A stretch of DNA of 64,000 bases from Burkholderiales bacterium (GTDB lineage: Bacteria > Pseudomonadota > Gammaproteobacteria > Burkholderiales > Thiobacteraceae). Under the pieces are notes generated by a model. That model made no database searches and had not been told where the DNA came from. It worked only from the letters and a program-made list of their open reading frames with translations. Every line of letters starts with the position of its first letter. The first letter of the stretch is position 1. Below are positions 34,689 to 45,302 of this stretch, one piece after another. Location of the stretch: contig JAIMAL010000008.1 of NCBI GenBank assembly GCA_023511995.1, positions 1-64,000 of the forward strand, read 5' to 3'. The position numbers and the translations under genes were made by a program.

Positions 34689-36302
34689 TCAGAGGAAGCG
34701 CTGACCGTGCTCGCGGGTGGCGTGGAAGGCGACCTGCGGCCACTTTTCCATCACCACGTTCAGGTTGTAGCGGTTGCTGGCGAGGTAGACGGGATTGCCG
34801 TCCACGTCGGTGGCCAGCCGCCTCATCTGTTCCTTCTCGAAATCCCGGCGCGTGGACGCATCGGGGAAGACGAGCCAGCGCGCGGTGTGGATGTCGGCCG
34901 GCTCATAGATCGCATCCACCTTGTATTCCACCGCCAGGCGCGCCGCCACCACCTCGAACTGGAGCAGCCCCACCGCCCCCAGCAGCAGCTCGCCGCCGGC
35001 AAGGGGCTCGAAGACCTGGATGGCGCCCTCCTCCCCCAGTTCCTGCAGGCCCTTCAACAGTTGCTTGGCCTTCATCGGGTCGCGGGGACGGGCACGGCGG
35101 AAAAGCTCCGGCGCGAAATAGGGGATGCCCTTGAAGGCGAGCTTCTCGCCCTCGGTAAGGGTATCACCGATTTGCAACTGACCATGGTTGTGAATACCGA
35201 TGATGTCCCCGGCGACCGCCTCCTCCCGGTGCAGCCGCTCGTTGGCCATGAAGGTGAGGGCATGGACGAGCTTCATTTCCCGGCCAAGGCGCATGTGGTT
35301 CACCTTCATGCCGGGGCGATAGCGCCCGGAGCAGACGCGGAAGAAAGCGATACGGTCCCGGTGTTTGGGATCCATGTTGGCCTGAATCTTGAACACGAAG
35401 CCGGTGAAGGCGGGCTCCGTCGGCTTCACCTGGCGCGTGCCGCCGTCGCGCGGCTGGGGCGCTGGCGCCCACTCGATGAGCGCCTCGAGCACCTCCTGTA
35501 CACCGAAGTTGTTGATGGCGGAGCCGAAAAAGACCGGTGTCTGCGTGCCGGCAAGGAAGCGCCCCTGATCGAAAGGCGCGGCCGCGCCCTGGATGAGTTC
35601 CACATCCTCGCGCAGGCGGGGCACCTCGTCGGGGAAAGCGGCCATGAGCGCCGGATGGTGAAGGCCCTCAATGATCTCCTGGTCGCCGCGCCATCTTTCC
35701 TCACCGGCACTGAAACGCAGCAGACGCGCTTTCGGCAGGTGCCACACGCCGCGGAAGTGCCTGCCCATGCCGATGGGCCAGGTGATGGGGGCGCAATCGA
35801 TTTTCAGCACCGATTCGATCTCCTCCAGGAGGGCGAGGGGCTCGCGTCCATCCCGGTCGAGCTTGTTGATGAAGGTGATGATGGGGGTGGCACGCAGACG
35901 GCACACCTCGAGCAGTTTGATGGTCTGCGCCTCCACGCCCTTGGCCGCATCGATCACCATCACCGCGCAATCCACCGCGGTGAGCACGCGATAGGTATCC
36001 TCGGAGAAGTCCTCGTGGCCGGGCGTGTCCAGCAGATTGATGACATGCCCCGCGTATTCGAACTGCATCACCGAACTGGTGACGGAGATGCCCCGCTGCT
36101 TTTCCACCTCCATCCAGTCGGAGGTGGCGTGCCGAGCGCTTTTGCGCGCCTTCACCGTACCGGCAAGCTGGATGGCCCCGCCAAAGAGGAGCAGCTTTTC
36201 CGTGAGCGTGGTCTTACCCGCGTCGGGATGGGAGATGATGGCAAAGGTGCGCCGCCGTGCCACCTCCAAGGCAAGCCCGGCGTCGGAAGAAAGTGCAGAC
36301 AT
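34689..36302 (-). CDS. prfC: Peptide chain release factor 3
   Basis: A 537-residue GTPase that recycles RF1 and RF2 from ribosomes after termination. G1 [16 protein letters not shown]2 in [17 protein letters not shown]3 [14 protein letters not shown]4 [11 protein letters not shown], and the C-terminal [18 protein letters not shown] region are all diagnostic. The start is ATG 36302 ([14 protein letters not shown]); the frame upstream runs across a terminator hairpin. No strong Shine-Dalgarno is visible. Confidence 0.95.
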   Translation of the reverse strand: MSALSSDAGLALEVARRRTFAIISHPDAGKTTLTEKLLLFGGAIQLAGTVKARKSARHATSDWMEVEKQRGISVTSSVMQFEYAGHVINLLDTPGHEDFSEDTYRVLTAVDCAVMVIDAAKGVEAQTIKLLEVCRLRATPIITFINKLDRDGREPLALLEEIESVLKIDCAPITWPIGMGRHFRGVWHLPKARLLRFSAGEERWRGDQEIIEGLHHPALMAAFPDEVPRLREDVELIQGAAAPFDQGRFLAGTQTPVFFGSAINNFGVQEVLEALIEWAPAPQPRDGGTRQVKPTEPAFTGFVFKIQANMDPKHRDRIAFFRVCSGRYRPGMKVNHMRLGREMKLVHALTFMANERLHREEAVAGDIIGIHNHGQLQIGDTLTEGEKLAFKGIPYFAPELFRRARPRDPMKAKQLLKGLQELGEEGAIQVFEPLAGGELLLGAVGLLQFEVVAARLAVEYKVDAIYEPADIHTARWLVFPDASTRRDFEKEQMRRLATDVDGNPVYLASNRYNLNVVMEKWPQVAFHATREHGQRFL

Positions 36303-36314
36303 GAAAGGCAAACC

Positions 36315-36340
36315 AAAAAGAAAACCGCCGCAAGCGGCGG
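36315..36340 (-). terminator. Intrinsic terminator after the PAS-GGDEF gene
   Basis: On the minus strand CCGCCGC-TT-GCGGCGG followed by TTTTCTTTTT. It lies between the GGDEF stop (36358) and the prfC start (36302), so prfC would need its own start signal or be reached by readthrough. Confidence 0.7.
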
Positions 36341-36357
36341 CGGTAACCTGGTGGCGA

Positions 36358-38007
36358 TTATACCCCGTGCGCAGGCAGTCGGGGTGAGCCGCCGCGTTTG
36401 GCCCGATACATGTCCGCATCGGCGCAACGCAGCAGGTCGTCGGCGTTCACGCCATCGGCGGGGAAGAAGGCAAGCCCGATGCTCGCCCGCACCCTCGCTA
36501 CTCTGCAGTCGAGGGCGAAGGGCTCGGCGAAGCAGGATTCGATGCGGGCAACCAGGGCCTCGATCTCGCTGCCCGGCCCCACCCCGGGGAAAATCCCCAC
36601 GAACTCGTCGCCCCCATAGCGACAGAGGGTGTCCCCTTCCCGCAGCACTTCACGCACCCGGCGCGCCACTTCCACGAGGAGCGCATCCCCCACCTGGTGG
36701 CCGCAATGGTCGTTGACCGCCTTGAAGCCATCCAGGTCGAAGAGCACGAGGGCAAACTCGCGGCCGTCGCGCCGCCCCAGGGCCACCGCCTGCGCCAGCC
36801 GGTCCATGAGCAAAAGCCGGTTCGGCAGCCCGGTGAGGGGGTCCCGATGGGCAAGCTGCCAGAGCTCCCGCTGCAGGTTTTCCGTCTCCGTGACATCCTG
36901 GACGGTGCCCAGGAGCCGCAAGACGCGTCCCGTCGCGTCCCGCTCCGCCACCCCCTGTTCCAGCATGTGGCGCACGCTGCCATCGGGCAGAACGATGCGG
37001 TGGGTGAAACGGTAGGGCTCGCCCAAGGCCAGCGCCTGGGTCACCATCTGATGGAAACGCCTGCGGTCATCGGGATGCACCCGCGCGATGAAGTCGTCGT
37101 AGGTGAGCATCCCCTTGCCGCCATCGAGGCCGAAGAGGGAATGGATTTCCTCGGCCGCGGTGAACCGTCCGCTTTCCACCTCCCATTCCCAATGGGCCAT
37201 GCGGCCAATGCGCTGCGCCTCCCGCAACAGGTCCGCGGTGTGCTTGAGCTCCCGCGTCCGCTGCGCCACCTCCTCCTCCAGGGTGTGGCTCAGCTTCTGC
37301 AGACGGGCGGCGGTTTCGGCATGACCGGCCATTTCATCCAGAAGCTGCTGCCGATCCCGGCGGCTGCGCTGCACCACCACCGCGCCGGTGACGATGGTGA
37401 GGACCATGGCCGCCAAGCCCAGCCCACCGAGGGCAAGCAGGGTGCGCCCATAGAGGGCACGGGCGCGGGCAATGGCCTCGGCTGTCCTCTGCCGGTAAAG
37501 CTCTAGAAGACCCTCGGTGCGCGCCAGCACCGCCTCCTGAAGGGGCACCGCCTGGGTGAGCAACAGGCGCCGTGCCTCCTCCACCGCCCCCGCCTCCTCC
37601 AGCTCCAGGATGCGTTCCACGACGAGAGCCGTTTCCCGGTTCGCCGCGCGTGCTGCGGCCAATGCGGCCCGTTCGGCATCATCCTGCGCCGCCGCCTCCA
37701 CTTCACCGCGCACCTTCATGAAGCGCTCCGCCAGGGCGTAGATGGCCTGGCGGTACTCGTCCCGCCTGAAGGGATCAAGCTCCGTCAAAAGCATGTTCAC
37801 CCGCAGCATGCGCTCCCGCACCGTGCTCCGCATCTCGTGGATGCGGGCAAGCTGCGTATTCTGCATCTCCACGATGCCCTGCACTTCCGCCCGCAGGGTG
37901 CGCAGGCTCAGGATCGCCATGCCGGTGACCAGGGCGACCAGTACCAGCTCGAAGGCGAAGGCGAATTTCAGCCAGCGGAGGAAATTGTTATGGGTGGGAT
38001 CAGCCAT
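36358..38007 (-). CDS. Membrane PAS-GGDEF diguanylate cyclase
   Basis: A 549-residue c-di-GMP synthase. TM1 (about 12-34) and TM2 (about 190-212) flank a helical periplasmic sensor of the four-helix-bundle type. A coiled-coil linker leads to a PAS_3 domain (about 265-370; [16 protein letters not shown]-like, VHPDDRRRF), then GGDEF (about 380-540). The active site [10 protein letters not shown] is intact, and the inhibitory RxxD site (REGD) lies five residues before GGDEF, so product inhibition is likely. Its start codon ATG shares the palindrome CCATGG with the start of the opposite-strand gene. Confidence 0.9.
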   Translation of the reverse strand: MADPTHNNFLRWLKFAFAFELVLVALVTGMAILSLRTLRAEVQGIVEMQNTQLARIHEMRSTVRERMLRVNMLLTELDPFRRDEYRQAIYALAERFMKVRGEVEAAAQDDAERAALAAARAANRETALVVERILELEEAGAVEEARRLLLTQAVPLQEAVLARTEGLLELYRQRTAEAIARARALYGRTLLALGGLGLAAMVLTIVTGAVVVQRSRRDRQQLLDEMAGHAETAARLQKLSHTLEEEVAQRTRELKHTADLLREAQRIGRMAHWEWEVESGRFTAAEEIHSLFGLDGGKGMLTYDDFIARVHPDDRRRFHQMVTQALALGEPYRFTHRIVLPDGSVRHMLEQGVAERDATGRVLRLLGTVQDVTETENLQRELWQLAHRDPLTGLPNRLLLMDRLAQAVALGRRDGREFALVLFDLDGFKAVNDHCGHQVGDALLVEVARRVREVLREGDTLCRYGGDEFVGIFPGVGPGSEIEALVARIESCFAEPFALDCRVARVRASIGLAFFPADGVNADDLLRCADADMYRAKRGGSPRLPAHGV

Positions 38008-38380
38008 GGGCGCGTTTTGGATCCTGCAACGCCTGGCAGAAATAGCGGCCGACCCGGGCCGGTCTTTAGCGCCGGGCCTGCCGCTGGGTTACCGTGGCTA
38101 TGCGCCAGGGGAAAGCGTGCTCGTGGGCACGCCCCAGGAAGGCGGTCTGCCCTTGCCCTACGGGGACGGGCAGACGCTGACCGTGCGCGCCTTCACCGGC
38201 ATCGGCGTGTTCGCCTTCGACGCCGCCATCCAGCGCATCGTGGAACGTCCCCACCCGGAGCAGGCAGTGCCCCTTGCCGACTACGGCGTCGCCTTCGAAC
38301 GCCTGACCCTGGGACAGCGGGTCATGCTGCAGAACTTCGTCTATCACCACCTGCTGCACGGCAACCGCCTCAGGGTGTGA
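38006..38380 (+). CDS. YcgR N-terminal (PilZN)-like protein
   Basis: A 124-residue protein, [13 protein letters not shown] to GNRLRV. The middle (ESVLVGTPQEGG, GQTLTVRAFTGIGVFAFDA, ERPHPEQAVPLADYGVAFER) matches the N-terminal domain of YcgR-type flagellar-brake proteins, which sits before a c-di-GMP-binding PilZ domain; no PilZ follows. Being back to back with a diguanylate cyclase fits a c-di-GMP role. ATG 38006 overlaps the ATG of the opposite gene; no ribosome-binding site is obvious and a TTG 18 bp upstream is possible. Family call is by eye. Confidence 0.55.
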   Translation: MGAFWILQRLAEIAADPGRSLAPGLPLGYRGYAPGESVLVGTPQEGGLPLPYGDGQTLTVRAFTGIGVFAFDAAIQRIVERPHPEQAVPLADYGVAFERLTLGQRVMLQNFVYHHLLHGNRLRV

Positions 38381-38475
38381 AAGCCCGAGCCGGGTCCAGG
38401 GCTTGCCGGGTCGAAGGCGTTAGCGAAGGGGCACGGAAGAGGAAGGCCGTGGCCACCCACGGGGAAGGGCGCTTC

Positions 38476-38552
38476 TGGTGGGCCCGCTGGGACTCGAACC
38501 CAGGACCAAAGGATTATGAGTCCTCTGCTCTGACCGGCTGAGCTACAGGCCC
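38476..38552 (-). tRNA. ileX: tRNA with CAU anticodon, most likely tRNA-Ile2
   Basis: A 77-nt tRNA on the minus strand with encoded CCA. Acceptor GGGCCTG/CGGGCCC, D arm GCTCAGCCGGTCAGAGC, anticodon loop CTCATAA (CAU at the centre), T arm CTGGG-TTCGAGT-CCCAG. The C4-G69 and C5-G68 pairs are those used by TilS, which makes lysidine in tRNA-Ile2, whereas E. coli elongator Met tRNA has U4-A69 and A5-U68. This favours Ile2, which reads AUA, over Met; it is inference from identity elements. Confidence 0.85.
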
Positions 38553-38586
38553 GAAGACGCGAAGCCAAGGTCCGCGCAAGGCCGCC

Positions 38587-38616
38587 ATTCTATGCGCGCG
38601 GGCCAAGGGGGCGCAA
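38587..38616 (-). promoter_or_regulatory. Promoter of the CAU tRNA
   Basis: Minus-strand TTGCGC (38611-38616), 18-bp spacer, TAGAAT (38587-38592). It lies between the rpoD terminator and the tRNA, giving a leader of about 28 bases. Confidence 0.4.
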
Positions 38617-38637
38617 TCGGCAGCCGACGCACCCATG

Positions 38638-38661
38638 AAAAAAAGGCCGGCAATGCCGGCC
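38638..38661 (-). terminator. Intrinsic terminator of rpoD
   Basis: Minus strand GGCCGGC-ATT-GCCGGCC followed by TTTTTTT, about 20 bp after the rpoD stop. Confidence 0.88.
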
Positions 38662-38680
38662 TTTCGCGAAATGATCGCCA

Positions 38681-40558
38681 TCACTCGTCGAGGAAGCTGC
38701 GCAGCCGCTCGGACCGGCTGGGATGGCGCAGCTTGCGCAGGGCCTTGGCTTCGATCTGACGGATGCGCTCGCGGGTGACATCGAACTGTTTGCCCACTTC
38801 CTCCAGGGTGTGGTCGGTATTCATTTCGATGCCGAAGCGCATGCGCAGCACCTTGGCCTCCCGCGGCGTCAGCGACTCGAGCACCTCCCGCGTCGCCTCG
38901 CGCAGACTGGAATACACGGCGGCATCCACCGGCTGCATGGTGGAAACATCCTCGATGAAATCGCCCAGATGTGAATCCTCGTCGTCGCCGATGGGCGTCT
39001 CCATGGAAATCGGTTCCTTGGAGATCTTGAGGATCTTGCGGATTTTCTCCTCGGGCATGTCCATCTTTTTCGCCAGCAGCGCGGGATCGGGCTCCTGCCC
39101 CGTCTCCTGCAGAATCTGGCGCGAGATGCGATTCATCTTGTTGATGGTCTCGATCATGTGCACCGGAATACGGATGGTACGCGCCTGATCGGCGATGGAA
39201 CGGGTGATGGCCTGCCGGATCCACCAGGTGGCGTAGGTGGAAAACTTGTAGCCGCGCCGGTATTCGAACTTGTCCACCGCCTTCATGAGGCCGATGTTGC
39301 CTTCCTGGATCAAATCCAGGAACTGCAGCCCCCGGTTGGTGTATTTCTTGGCGATGGAGATCACCAGGCGCAAATTGGCCTCGATCATCTCCCGCTTCGC
39401 CCGCCGCGCCTTGGCCTCGCCAGTGGACATCTGCCGCGAGATCTCCTTCAGGTCCTTGATGGGGATGCCCACCCGGGCCTGCACGGCCATGAGTTTTTCC
39501 TGCAGATCAAGGATGTCGTGCTTGAAGCGCGCCAGTTGCTCCACGTAGGGCTTGCGGGCGCGCAGCTCCTGCGTCAGCCACTCCGGGTTCACCTCATTGC
39601 CCGGGAAGGACTTGATGAAATGCGCCCGGGGCATGCCGCACTTGTTGACGCACAGCTCCATGATGGCCCGCTCGTAGCCGCGTACTTCCTCCACCAGCTT
39701 GCGCACGCTGTCGCAGAGGTTTTCGATCTGCTTGGCGGTGAAGCGGATGCCCATCAGTTCGTTGGAAATCTGCTCCTGCAGTTTCTTGTAGCTCTTGCTG
39801 TCCGGGCCGTGCTTTTCCAACGCCTTGACCATTTTGTTGTAGAGCTGACGGATGACGGCGAAACGCTCCAGCGCATCCGCCTTGAGCTGCAGCAGGCTCG
39901 CCGACTGCACGCTGCCGGCCTCCTCCTCGTCCGCCTCCACCTCGTCGGCGGCCATGGACTCTTCGTCCGCCTCCGCCATTTCCTCGCTGACCTCCTCCAC
40001 GTCGTTGGGATCGATGAGGCCATCGATGAGCTCGTCGATGCGCATTTCGTCGCGCTCGACCTTCTCCGCCATGGCGAGGATTTCGGCGATGGTGGTGGGA
40101 CAGGCGGAGATCGCCTGGATCATGTGTTTGAGGCCGTCCTCGATACGTTTGGCGATCTCGATTTCGCCCTCACGGGTGAGCAGCTCCACCGAACCCATCT
40201 CCCGCATGTACATGCGCACCGGGTCCGTGGTCCGGCCAAACTCGGAATCGACGGTGGACAGGGCCTGCTCGGCCTCCTCCACCACGTCCTCGTCGGCCGC
40301 CACCGCCGTGTTTTCGGTCATGATCAGGGTCTCGGCATCCGGCGCCTCGTCATAGACATTGATGCCCATGTCGTTGAGCATGGCGACAATGCCCTCGATC
40401 TGCTCCGCATCCAGCATGTCGTCGGGCAGGTGGTCATTGATCTCCGCATAGGTGAGGTAGCCGCGCTCCTTGCCCAGGACGATGAGATTCTTCAGACGCA
40501 GCCGCCGTTCGTCGGCCTCGTTGGGCCGGGTGTCCTGCTTGTCGTATTCGCTAGCCAT
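38681..40558 (-). CDS. rpoD: Primary sigma factor RpoD (sigma-70)
   Basis: A 625-residue housekeeping sigma factor. Region 1.1 begins near residue 20 ([20 protein letters not shown]), an acidic spacer follows, then region 1.2 ([20 protein letters not shown]), region 2 with [20 protein letters not shown] and [20 protein letters not shown], region 3, and region 4.2 ([20 protein letters not shown]). ATG 40558 (MASEYDKQD) has no alternative nearby. Last gene of the yqeY-dnaG-rpoD set. Confidence 0.97.
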   Translation of the reverse strand: MASEYDKQDTRPNEADERRLRLKNLIVLGKERGYLTYAEINDHLPDDMLDAEQIEGIVAMLNDMGINVYDEAPDAETLIMTENTAVAADEDVVEEAEQALSTVDSEFGRTTDPVRMYMREMGSVELLTREGEIEIAKRIEDGLKHMIQAISACPTTIAEILAMAEKVERDEMRIDELIDGLIDPNDVEEVSEEMAEADEESMAADEVEADEEEAGSVQSASLLQLKADALERFAVIRQLYNKMVKALEKHGPDSKSYKKLQEQISNELMGIRFTAKQIENLCDSVRKLVEEVRGYERAIMELCVNKCGMPRAHFIKSFPGNEVNPEWLTQELRARKPYVEQLARFKHDILDLQEKLMAVQARVGIPIKDLKEISRQMSTGEAKARRAKREMIEANLRLVISIAKKYTNRGLQFLDLIQEGNIGLMKAVDKFEYRRGYKFSTYATWWIRQAITRSIADQARTIRIPVHMIETINKMNRISRQILQETGQEPDPALLAKKMDMPEEKIRKILKISKEPISMETPIGDDEDSHLGDFIEDVSTMQPVDAAVYSSLREATREVLESLTPREAKVLRMRFGIEMNTDHTLEEVGKQFDVTRERIRQIEAKALRKLRHPSRSERLRSFLDE

Positions 40559-40608
40559 AGTGATGCCCGAGTCCAGGTTGGTTTTGGATTGCGCCAAAAA
40601 AACTGCGT

Positions 40609-40614
40609 ATTTTA
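40609..40614 (-). promoter_or_regulatory. Possible internal -10 for rpoD
   Basis: TAAAAT on the minus strand, 51 bp before the rpoD start, in the dnaG-rpoD gap. No -35 at standard spacing. A hairpin (CCGCCTA-CAGCCTT-TAGGCGG, 40631-40651) overlaps the dnaG stop. Confidence 0.3.
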
Positions 40615-40643
40615 ACCAGTTTTCGGCTTTCCGCCTACAGCCT

Positions 40644-42380
40644 TTAGGCGGGGCGCCTCGCGGCAAGTTCCCGCCGCAGAAGCTCTTTTTGCTCCGGGGT
40701 GAGTCCCTGGGCACGTTCCAGCGCCAGCAGCCGCTCGATGCGCCGCCGCCGCACCGCCTCGTTGACCCGCGCCAGGGCGTCGGCGAATTCCCGTTCCAGA
40801 TCGAAACCCTCGTCAAGGAGCAGGGCTTCCGCCGCCACCGCTTCCAAAAGCGGCCTCCATTCCGAATCGCGGAAGGCCTCCAGGAGCTGGGCGCCGGTTT
40901 CCACATGGGGATGGTCCGCCAGATATGCAAGCACGGCCTCCACCAGCCTGCCCTCGGCATCGTCGGCGGCCTCCGCCTCCCACGTCACGCCGCGCGCCAG
41001 GCTCGGCCGCGCCAGAATGAGCCGCAGTAGTTGCCGGTTGCGGGAGGGGGCGCGGCGATGGGGGGGCGCGGCTGGCCGGGTGGGCTCCGCCCGGGAGACT
41101 GGCGCGGCGGGCAGCAGGGCATCGATTTCGACCGGGTTGAGTCCAGCAAGCTCGGCGAGCCGTTTGCGCAGCAGGGCGGCAAGAAGGGGAGCCCCCACTT
41201 TCCCGATCAGGGGCCGGGCCGCCTGCAGAAGGCGCGCGCGGCCTTCCGCGCTGTCAAGGTCATCTCCCGCCGTCAGTTCCCGGAACAGGAATTGGCTCAA
41301 GGGCACGGCTTCCTTGAGCAGACCCTCGAAGGCGGCGCGCCCCTGACTGCGGATGAAGGAATCCGGATCCTCGCCTTCCGGCAGCAAAAGGAAGGCGACC
41401 CGCGCCCCATCGGAAAGCGCCGGCAGGCTGTTTTCCAGGGCCCGCCAGGCGGCACGCCGTCCCGCCGCATCGCCATCGAAGCAAAAGACGATGTGGTCGG
41501 CAAGGCGCAGCAGACGTTCCACGTGTTGGGCGGTGGTGGCGGTGCCTAGGGTGGCCACGGCGTATTCCACGCCGTGCTGGGCCAGGGCCACCACGTCCAT
41601 GTAGCCCTCCACCACCAGCACGCGGCCAGCCTCGCGGATGGCCCGGCGCGCCTGCGGCAGCCCGTAGAGCTCCCGCCCCTTCTGGAAGAGCGGCGTTTCC
41701 GGCGAATTGAGATATTTCGGTTCCCCCGCGCCCAGCACCCGCCCACCGAAGCCGATGACATTGCCCCGCTGATCGAGGATGGGAAAAATGATGCGGTCGC
41801 GGAACCGGTCGTGCCGGTGGCCGTTTTCCCCTTCCACCACCAGCCCCGCCTCCACCAGGGCGCGCGAGGTGGCGTAGTCGGGGAAAACAGCCTTCAGATT
41901 CTGCCAGCCGGGAGGGGCATAGCCGATGCCGAAGCGGGCGGCGATCTCCCCGGACACGCCCCGCCCCTTGAGATAGGCGATGGCCTCCGGTGCCGCCTTC
42001 AGGGCCTGACGGTAATAGTCCAGTGCCTGGCGCAGCACGGCCGCCAACGCCGTATGTCCCCCCTCCTGCTGCCGCGACGCCTGCCCGCGTGCCTCCGGCA
42101 CCGCCAGCCCCAGCCGGCCGGCCAGCAATTTGACCGCCTCGACGAAACCGATGCCCTCGTATTCCATGACGAAGCCGATGGCGGTGCCATGGGCGCCACA
42201 GCCGAAGCAGTGATAGAACTGCTTGCTGGGGCTTACGGTGAAGGAGGGGGTCTTTTCCTGGTGGAAAGGGCAGCAGGCGGTGTAGTTGGCGCCGGCCTTT
42301 TTCAGCGGCACATAGCGCCCCACCACCTCGACGATGTCCAGGCGAAGGAGGAGCTCATCGATGAAGGACTGGGGAATCAT
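40644..42380 (-). CDS. dnaG: DNA primase DnaG
   Basis: A 578-residue primase that lays RNA primers for replication. N-terminal CHC2 zinc finger ([22 protein letters not shown]), then the TOPRIM core ([29 protein letters not shown]) and a C-terminal helicase-binding domain (from about residue 440). ATG 42380 ([11 protein letters not shown]) with GAGGGAAGG close upstream; the longer frame into the yqeY gap is unsupported. Confidence 0.96.
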   Translation of the reverse strand: MIPQSFIDELLLRLDIVEVVGRYVPLKKAGANYTACCPFHQEKTPSFTVSPSKQFYHCFGCGAHGTAIGFVMEYEGIGFVEAVKLLAGRLGLAVPEARGQASRQQEGGHTALAAVLRQALDYYRQALKAAPEAIAYLKGRGVSGEIAARFGIGYAPPGWQNLKAVFPDYATSRALVEAGLVVEGENGHRHDRFRDRIIFPILDQRGNVIGFGGRVLGAGEPKYLNSPETPLFQKGRELYGLPQARRAIREAGRVLVVEGYMDVVALAQHGVEYAVATLGTATTAQHVERLLRLADHIVFCFDGDAAGRRAAWRALENSLPALSDGARVAFLLLPEGEDPDSFIRSQGRAAFEGLLKEAVPLSQFLFRELTAGDDLDSAEGRARLLQAARPLIGKVGAPLLAALLRKRLAELAGLNPVEIDALLPAAPVSRAEPTRPAAPPHRRAPSRNRQLLRLILARPSLARGVTWEAEAADDAEGRLVEAVLAYLADHPHVETGAQLLEAFRDSEWRPLLEAVAAEALLLDEGFDLEREFADALARVNEAVRRRRIERLLALERAQGLTPEQKELLRRELAARRPA

Positions 42381-42456
42381 CCTTCCCTCATCACGCGCAG
42401 CGTGTTCGCCTACGCAAAGGCAGGAGTGAAGGGCGAGGACGGAGGCGTCATGATCG

Positions 42457-42903
42457 TCAGCGGGCAAGCCGCGCCTTGACCAGGGCGGAGACCTTGCCCA
42501 TGTCGGCGCGCCCCGCCAGCTTCTGCCGCAAGGCGTTCATCACCCGCCCCATGTCCGCAGGGGTGCTCGCCCCCGTCTCCGCGAGGGTGGCCTCGATGAG
42601 GTTTTGCACTTCCTGTTCGGAAAGGGGCTCGGGGAGGTAGGTCTTCAGCACCTCGATCTCGAATTTTTCCGCGTCGGCGAGGTCCTGGCGGCCACCTTTC
42701 TCGTACTGGGCCACGGACTCCTGCCGCTGCTTGATCATCTTTTCGATGACGGAAAGGACCTGGGCGTCGTCGAGCACGATGCGCTCGTCCACCTCCCGCT
42801 GTTTGATCGCCGCCAGAAGCAGCCGCAGGCAGGACAGCCGCTGGGCATCCTTGGCGCGCATGGCCTGTTTCATGTCCTCGGTGATGCGGTCTTTGAGCGT
42901 CAT
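42457..42903 (-). CDS. YqeY/GatB-related domain protein
   Basis: A 148-residue helical protein homologous to the tail of GatB: MTLKDRITEDMKQAMRAKD, LLLAAIKQREVDER and VMNALRQKLAGRADMGKVSA are typical. YqeY proteins bind tRNA by analogy with GatB, but their function is unclear. It usually lies between rpsU and dnaG; dnaG is 76 bp downstream, but rpsU is 2.4 kb away here, past a two-gene insertion. ATG 42903 follows GGGGAAGA. Confidence 0.93.
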   Translation of the reverse strand: MTLKDRITEDMKQAMRAKDAQRLSCLRLLLAAIKQREVDERIVLDDAQVLSVIEKMIKQRQESVAQYEKGGRQDLADAEKFEIEVLKTYLPEPLSEQEVQNLIEATLAETGASTPADMGRVMNALRQKLAGRADMGKVSALVKARLAR

Positions 42904-43047
42904 GGTGTCTTCCCCCACCGGCAAGGTTGAGCGGGCCGGCCTCCTGCAATGTTAGCACCCACCCCCCTCGCCGATGAAATCGCCCTCAAGGATGGGAAAG
43001 CGGCGCCGTTGTTGAAGAGGTTACCCCGCCCGGGCCTTGAAACTGGT

Positions 43048-44352
43048 ATGAAAGTCCCTGCTGGTCTGCGCTTCAAACTGGTGGCCATCACCCTGGTGGG
43101 TGTGGTCACGGCTTTCGTCGTCGTGGGCAGCCTGCGCGTGCAGGCGGAGCGGCAACGCCTGATGAACGAGCTGGCCCGCTCCGGGCAGGAACGCGCGGCC
43201 CTGCTGGCGGAAGCCGTGGCCAATCTGGTGGTGGGCTACGACTATTCCAACATGGAGTCCCTGGCCGATCGCCTGGTGCGCCAGGAGGATGTGCTCGCCG
43301 TCACCATCCGCGACCGCACGGGTAAGGTCATGGTGACGCGCACAGCACCCCACCTGCCCGGCACAGCGAGTCTCGCCTTCCGGCTGCCTGTCCTCTTCAC
43401 CGGCAAACCGGTGGGCGAAGTGGAGCTCCTCCTCTCCCTGGCCCGGCTGGAGGGGCAAATCGCGGCCGTGTATCGAAATGTTCTCCTCGAGCAGGCCTTT
43501 TTCAGCCTGTTGCTGGCCCTGCTCATCCATTTTGCCGTCTCCCGCCTCATCGTGAGGCCGGTGGTGGACTTAAGCCGCCACATGCAAAGCCTTGAGGAAC
43601 AGGGAGACACCGCCGCGCCCCTGCCGGAGGTGCGCAGCAGGGACGAAATCGGCGAGCTCGCCCGGGTCTTCGGCGCCCTCCAGGCAAGGGTGGCGGAAAC
43701 CCAGCAGCGCCTGCGGGAAAAAATCGACCTCGCTGGCACGGCCCTGATGCAGACCAACGAGGCACTCCAGGCGCGCACCCAGGAGCTGGAAGCCCGCACC
43801 CGGGAGCTGGAGAAGGCGCTGGCGCTGGTGGAAAAACTGGCGGTGACCGACAGCCTCACCGAGCTGCGCAACCGCCGCTATTTCGACGACCACCTGGCGG
43901 CGGCCTTTGCCCGCGCCCAGCGCTTCGGCGAGCCGCTATGCCTGCTTTTGGCGGACGTGGACCGCTTCAAGGAGATCAACGACACCTTCGGCCATGCCGC
44001 GGGGGATGTGGTGCTGCAGGCCCTGGCCGCCGCCTTCCGCGCCCGCATGCGCAGCACCGATGTGGTGGCGCGCCTGGGGGGCGACGAGTTCGCCTTTCTT
44101 CTGCATCACACCACCGCCGGGGAAGCCCGCGTGGTGGCCGAAGAGCTGCTTGCCCTGGCCGGAAATCTGAACCTGAGCTTCGAGGGCAAACCCCTTGCCG
44201 TGAGCCTTTCCATCGGCGTGGCCTGTACCGACAGACTCACCCACAGTGTGGAGGCCCTCTACGGTGCCGCCGACGAAGCCCTCTACGAGGCCAAGCGGCG
44301 CGGCCGGGGCCAGGCGGTGTGTTACCCCTTTGCAAGCCATCTCAATGCATGA
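43048..44352 (+). CDS. Membrane HAMP-GGDEF diguanylate cyclase, coupled to PhnD
   Basis: A 434-residue cyclase. TM1 (about 10-30), a short periplasmic sensor (about 110 residues; SNMESLADRLVRQEDVLAVT), TM2 near 155-178 (QAFFSLLLALLIHFAVS), HAMP (RPVVDLSRHMQSLEEQGD) and GGDEF (about 270-430). The active site RLGGDEFAFLL is intact, and RxxD (RSTD) lies five residues earlier. ATG 43048 is chosen because TM1 follows directly; an upstream ATG 42949 would add a Pro/Lys-rich leader. Its TGA overlaps the phnD-type reading frame, so the two are likely co-translated. Confidence 0.88.
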   Translation: MKVPAGLRFKLVAITLVGVVTAFVVVGSLRVQAERQRLMNELARSGQERAALLAEAVANLVVGYDYSNMESLADRLVRQEDVLAVTIRDRTGKVMVTRTAPHLPGTASLAFRLPVLFTGKPVGEVELLLSLARLEGQIAAVYRNVLLEQAFFSLLLALLIHFAVSRLIVRPVVDLSRHMQSLEEQGDTAAPLPEVRSRDEIGELARVFGALQARVAETQQRLREKIDLAGTALMQTNEALQARTQELEARTRELEKALALVEKLAVTDSLTELRNRRYFDDHLAAAFARAQRFGEPLCLLLADVDRFKEINDTFGHAAGDVVLQALAAAFRARMRSTDVVARLGGDEFAFLLHHTTAGEARVVAEELLALAGNLNLSFEGKPLAVSLSIGVACTDRLTHSVEALYGAADEALYEAKRRGRGQAVCYPFASHLNA

Positions 44353-44363
44353 AGGAGTCGATG

Positions 44364-45179
44364 ATGTTGGTTTGGCGCAGTGTGCTCTCCGTCCTCCTCC
44401 TCTGGGCCGCCACCGCCCAGGGGCAGACCCTCTTCCTCGGGTCCGTCGCCATGGATGTGCCCGCCGAAATGGTGCGAAGGCTCACCCCCCTCACCGAATA
44501 CCTGAGCCGCAAGACCGGGCTCGACGTCCAGTTCCGCGCCTCGCCCAACCTGGGCTCGGCGGTGAATGACCTGGGAGGCAACGTGACCCAGATCGCCTAT
44601 CTCACCCCCGTGGCCTATCTGGAGGCGCGGGAAAAATACGGCGTGGAACCCTTGGTGAGCCCCCTGACCCACGGCCAATCCACCTTCACCCTGGTCATCG
44701 CCGTGCGCGCCGACAGCCCGTACCAGAAGGTGACGGACCTGCGGGGCCGGCGCTTCGCCTTCGGCGACCCCAAGGCGTTGCTGCAGCCGGCGGTGGTGGT
44801 GGGCAGCGGCATCCGTCTGGAGGAGTTCGCCGCCTACGATTACCTCAAGCATTACGACAACATCGCCAAGGCGGTGCTCAACCGGGATTTCGATGCCGGC
44901 ATTCTCAAGGACACGGTTTTCGAGGAATTCGAGGCGCGGGGGCTGCGACGCCTTTATACCTCGCCGCCCCTGCCGGGCTACGTGTTTGCGGTGAACTCCA
45001 CCGTGCCCGCCGCCACCGTGGCCAAGCTGAAGGCGGCTTTTCTCGAGCTCAAGGCGACGGATCCCGCCCACAAGGCCATCCTGCGGGAACTGGACGCGGG
45101 CTATGACGGCTTCGTCACCGTGACGGACCGGGACTACGAGGTCATCCGCCGGCTGATCGCCCCCTTCCGCAAGCCCTGA
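44364..45179 (+). CDS. PhnD-family periplasmic binding protein 1
   Basis: A 271-residue solute-binding protein: signal peptide (VWRSVLSVLLLWAATAQG), then LFLGSVAMDVPAEMVRRLTP, NVTQIAYLTPVAYLEAREK and GRRFAFGDPKALLQPAVV, the PhnD/SsuA pattern seen in phosphonate and phosphite binders. No ABC permease or ATPase is adjacent, so it more likely serves as a ligand receptor for the upstream cyclase. AAGGAG lies 6 bp before ATG 44364; ATG 44349, overlapping the previous stop, is an alternative. Confidence 0.85.
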   Translation: MLVWRSVLSVLLLWAATAQGQTLFLGSVAMDVPAEMVRRLTPLTEYLSRKTGLDVQFRASPNLGSAVNDLGGNVTQIAYLTPVAYLEAREKYGVEPLVSPLTHGQSTFTLVIAVRADSPYQKVTDLRGRRFAFGDPKALLQPAVVVGSGIRLEEFAAYDYLKHYDNIAKAVLNRDFDAGILKDTVFEEFEARGLRRLYTSPPLPGYVFAVNSTVPAATVAKLKAAFLELKATDPAHKAILRELDAGYDGFVTVTDRDYEVIRRLIAPFRKP

Positions 45180-45201
45180 AGGGGGAAGGCGGGCATAAGC
45201 G

Positions 45202-45220
45202 GCCGGCGGGCGCCGCCGGC
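45202..45220. other. GC hairpin between phnD-type gene and rpsU
   Basis: GCCGGCGG-GCG-CCGCCGGC, a perfect 8-bp stem between convergent genes. No T-run follows on either strand, so it is not a typical terminator. Confidence 0.45.
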
Positions 45221-45302
45221 GCAGAGGACAAGAGGTTGAGGGGCCGCCGGCCATGGGGGCGGAGACGGGCCCATCGCAGCCCCCGCCGGCTGGAAAAGGG
45301 GT

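Noticed and set aside
37742-38005. Extension of the YcgR-N-like frame back to an ATG at 37742
   Set aside because: The extra part is Ser/Arg-rich sequence antisense to the cyclase gene and shows no family match.
38476-38552. Assignment of the CAU tRNA as elongator methionine tRNA
   Set aside because: The C4-G69 and C5-G68 pairs favour tRNA-Ile2; not completely excluded.
45202-45220. GC hairpin as an intrinsic terminator
   Set aside because: No T-run on either strand; recorded only as a hairpin.
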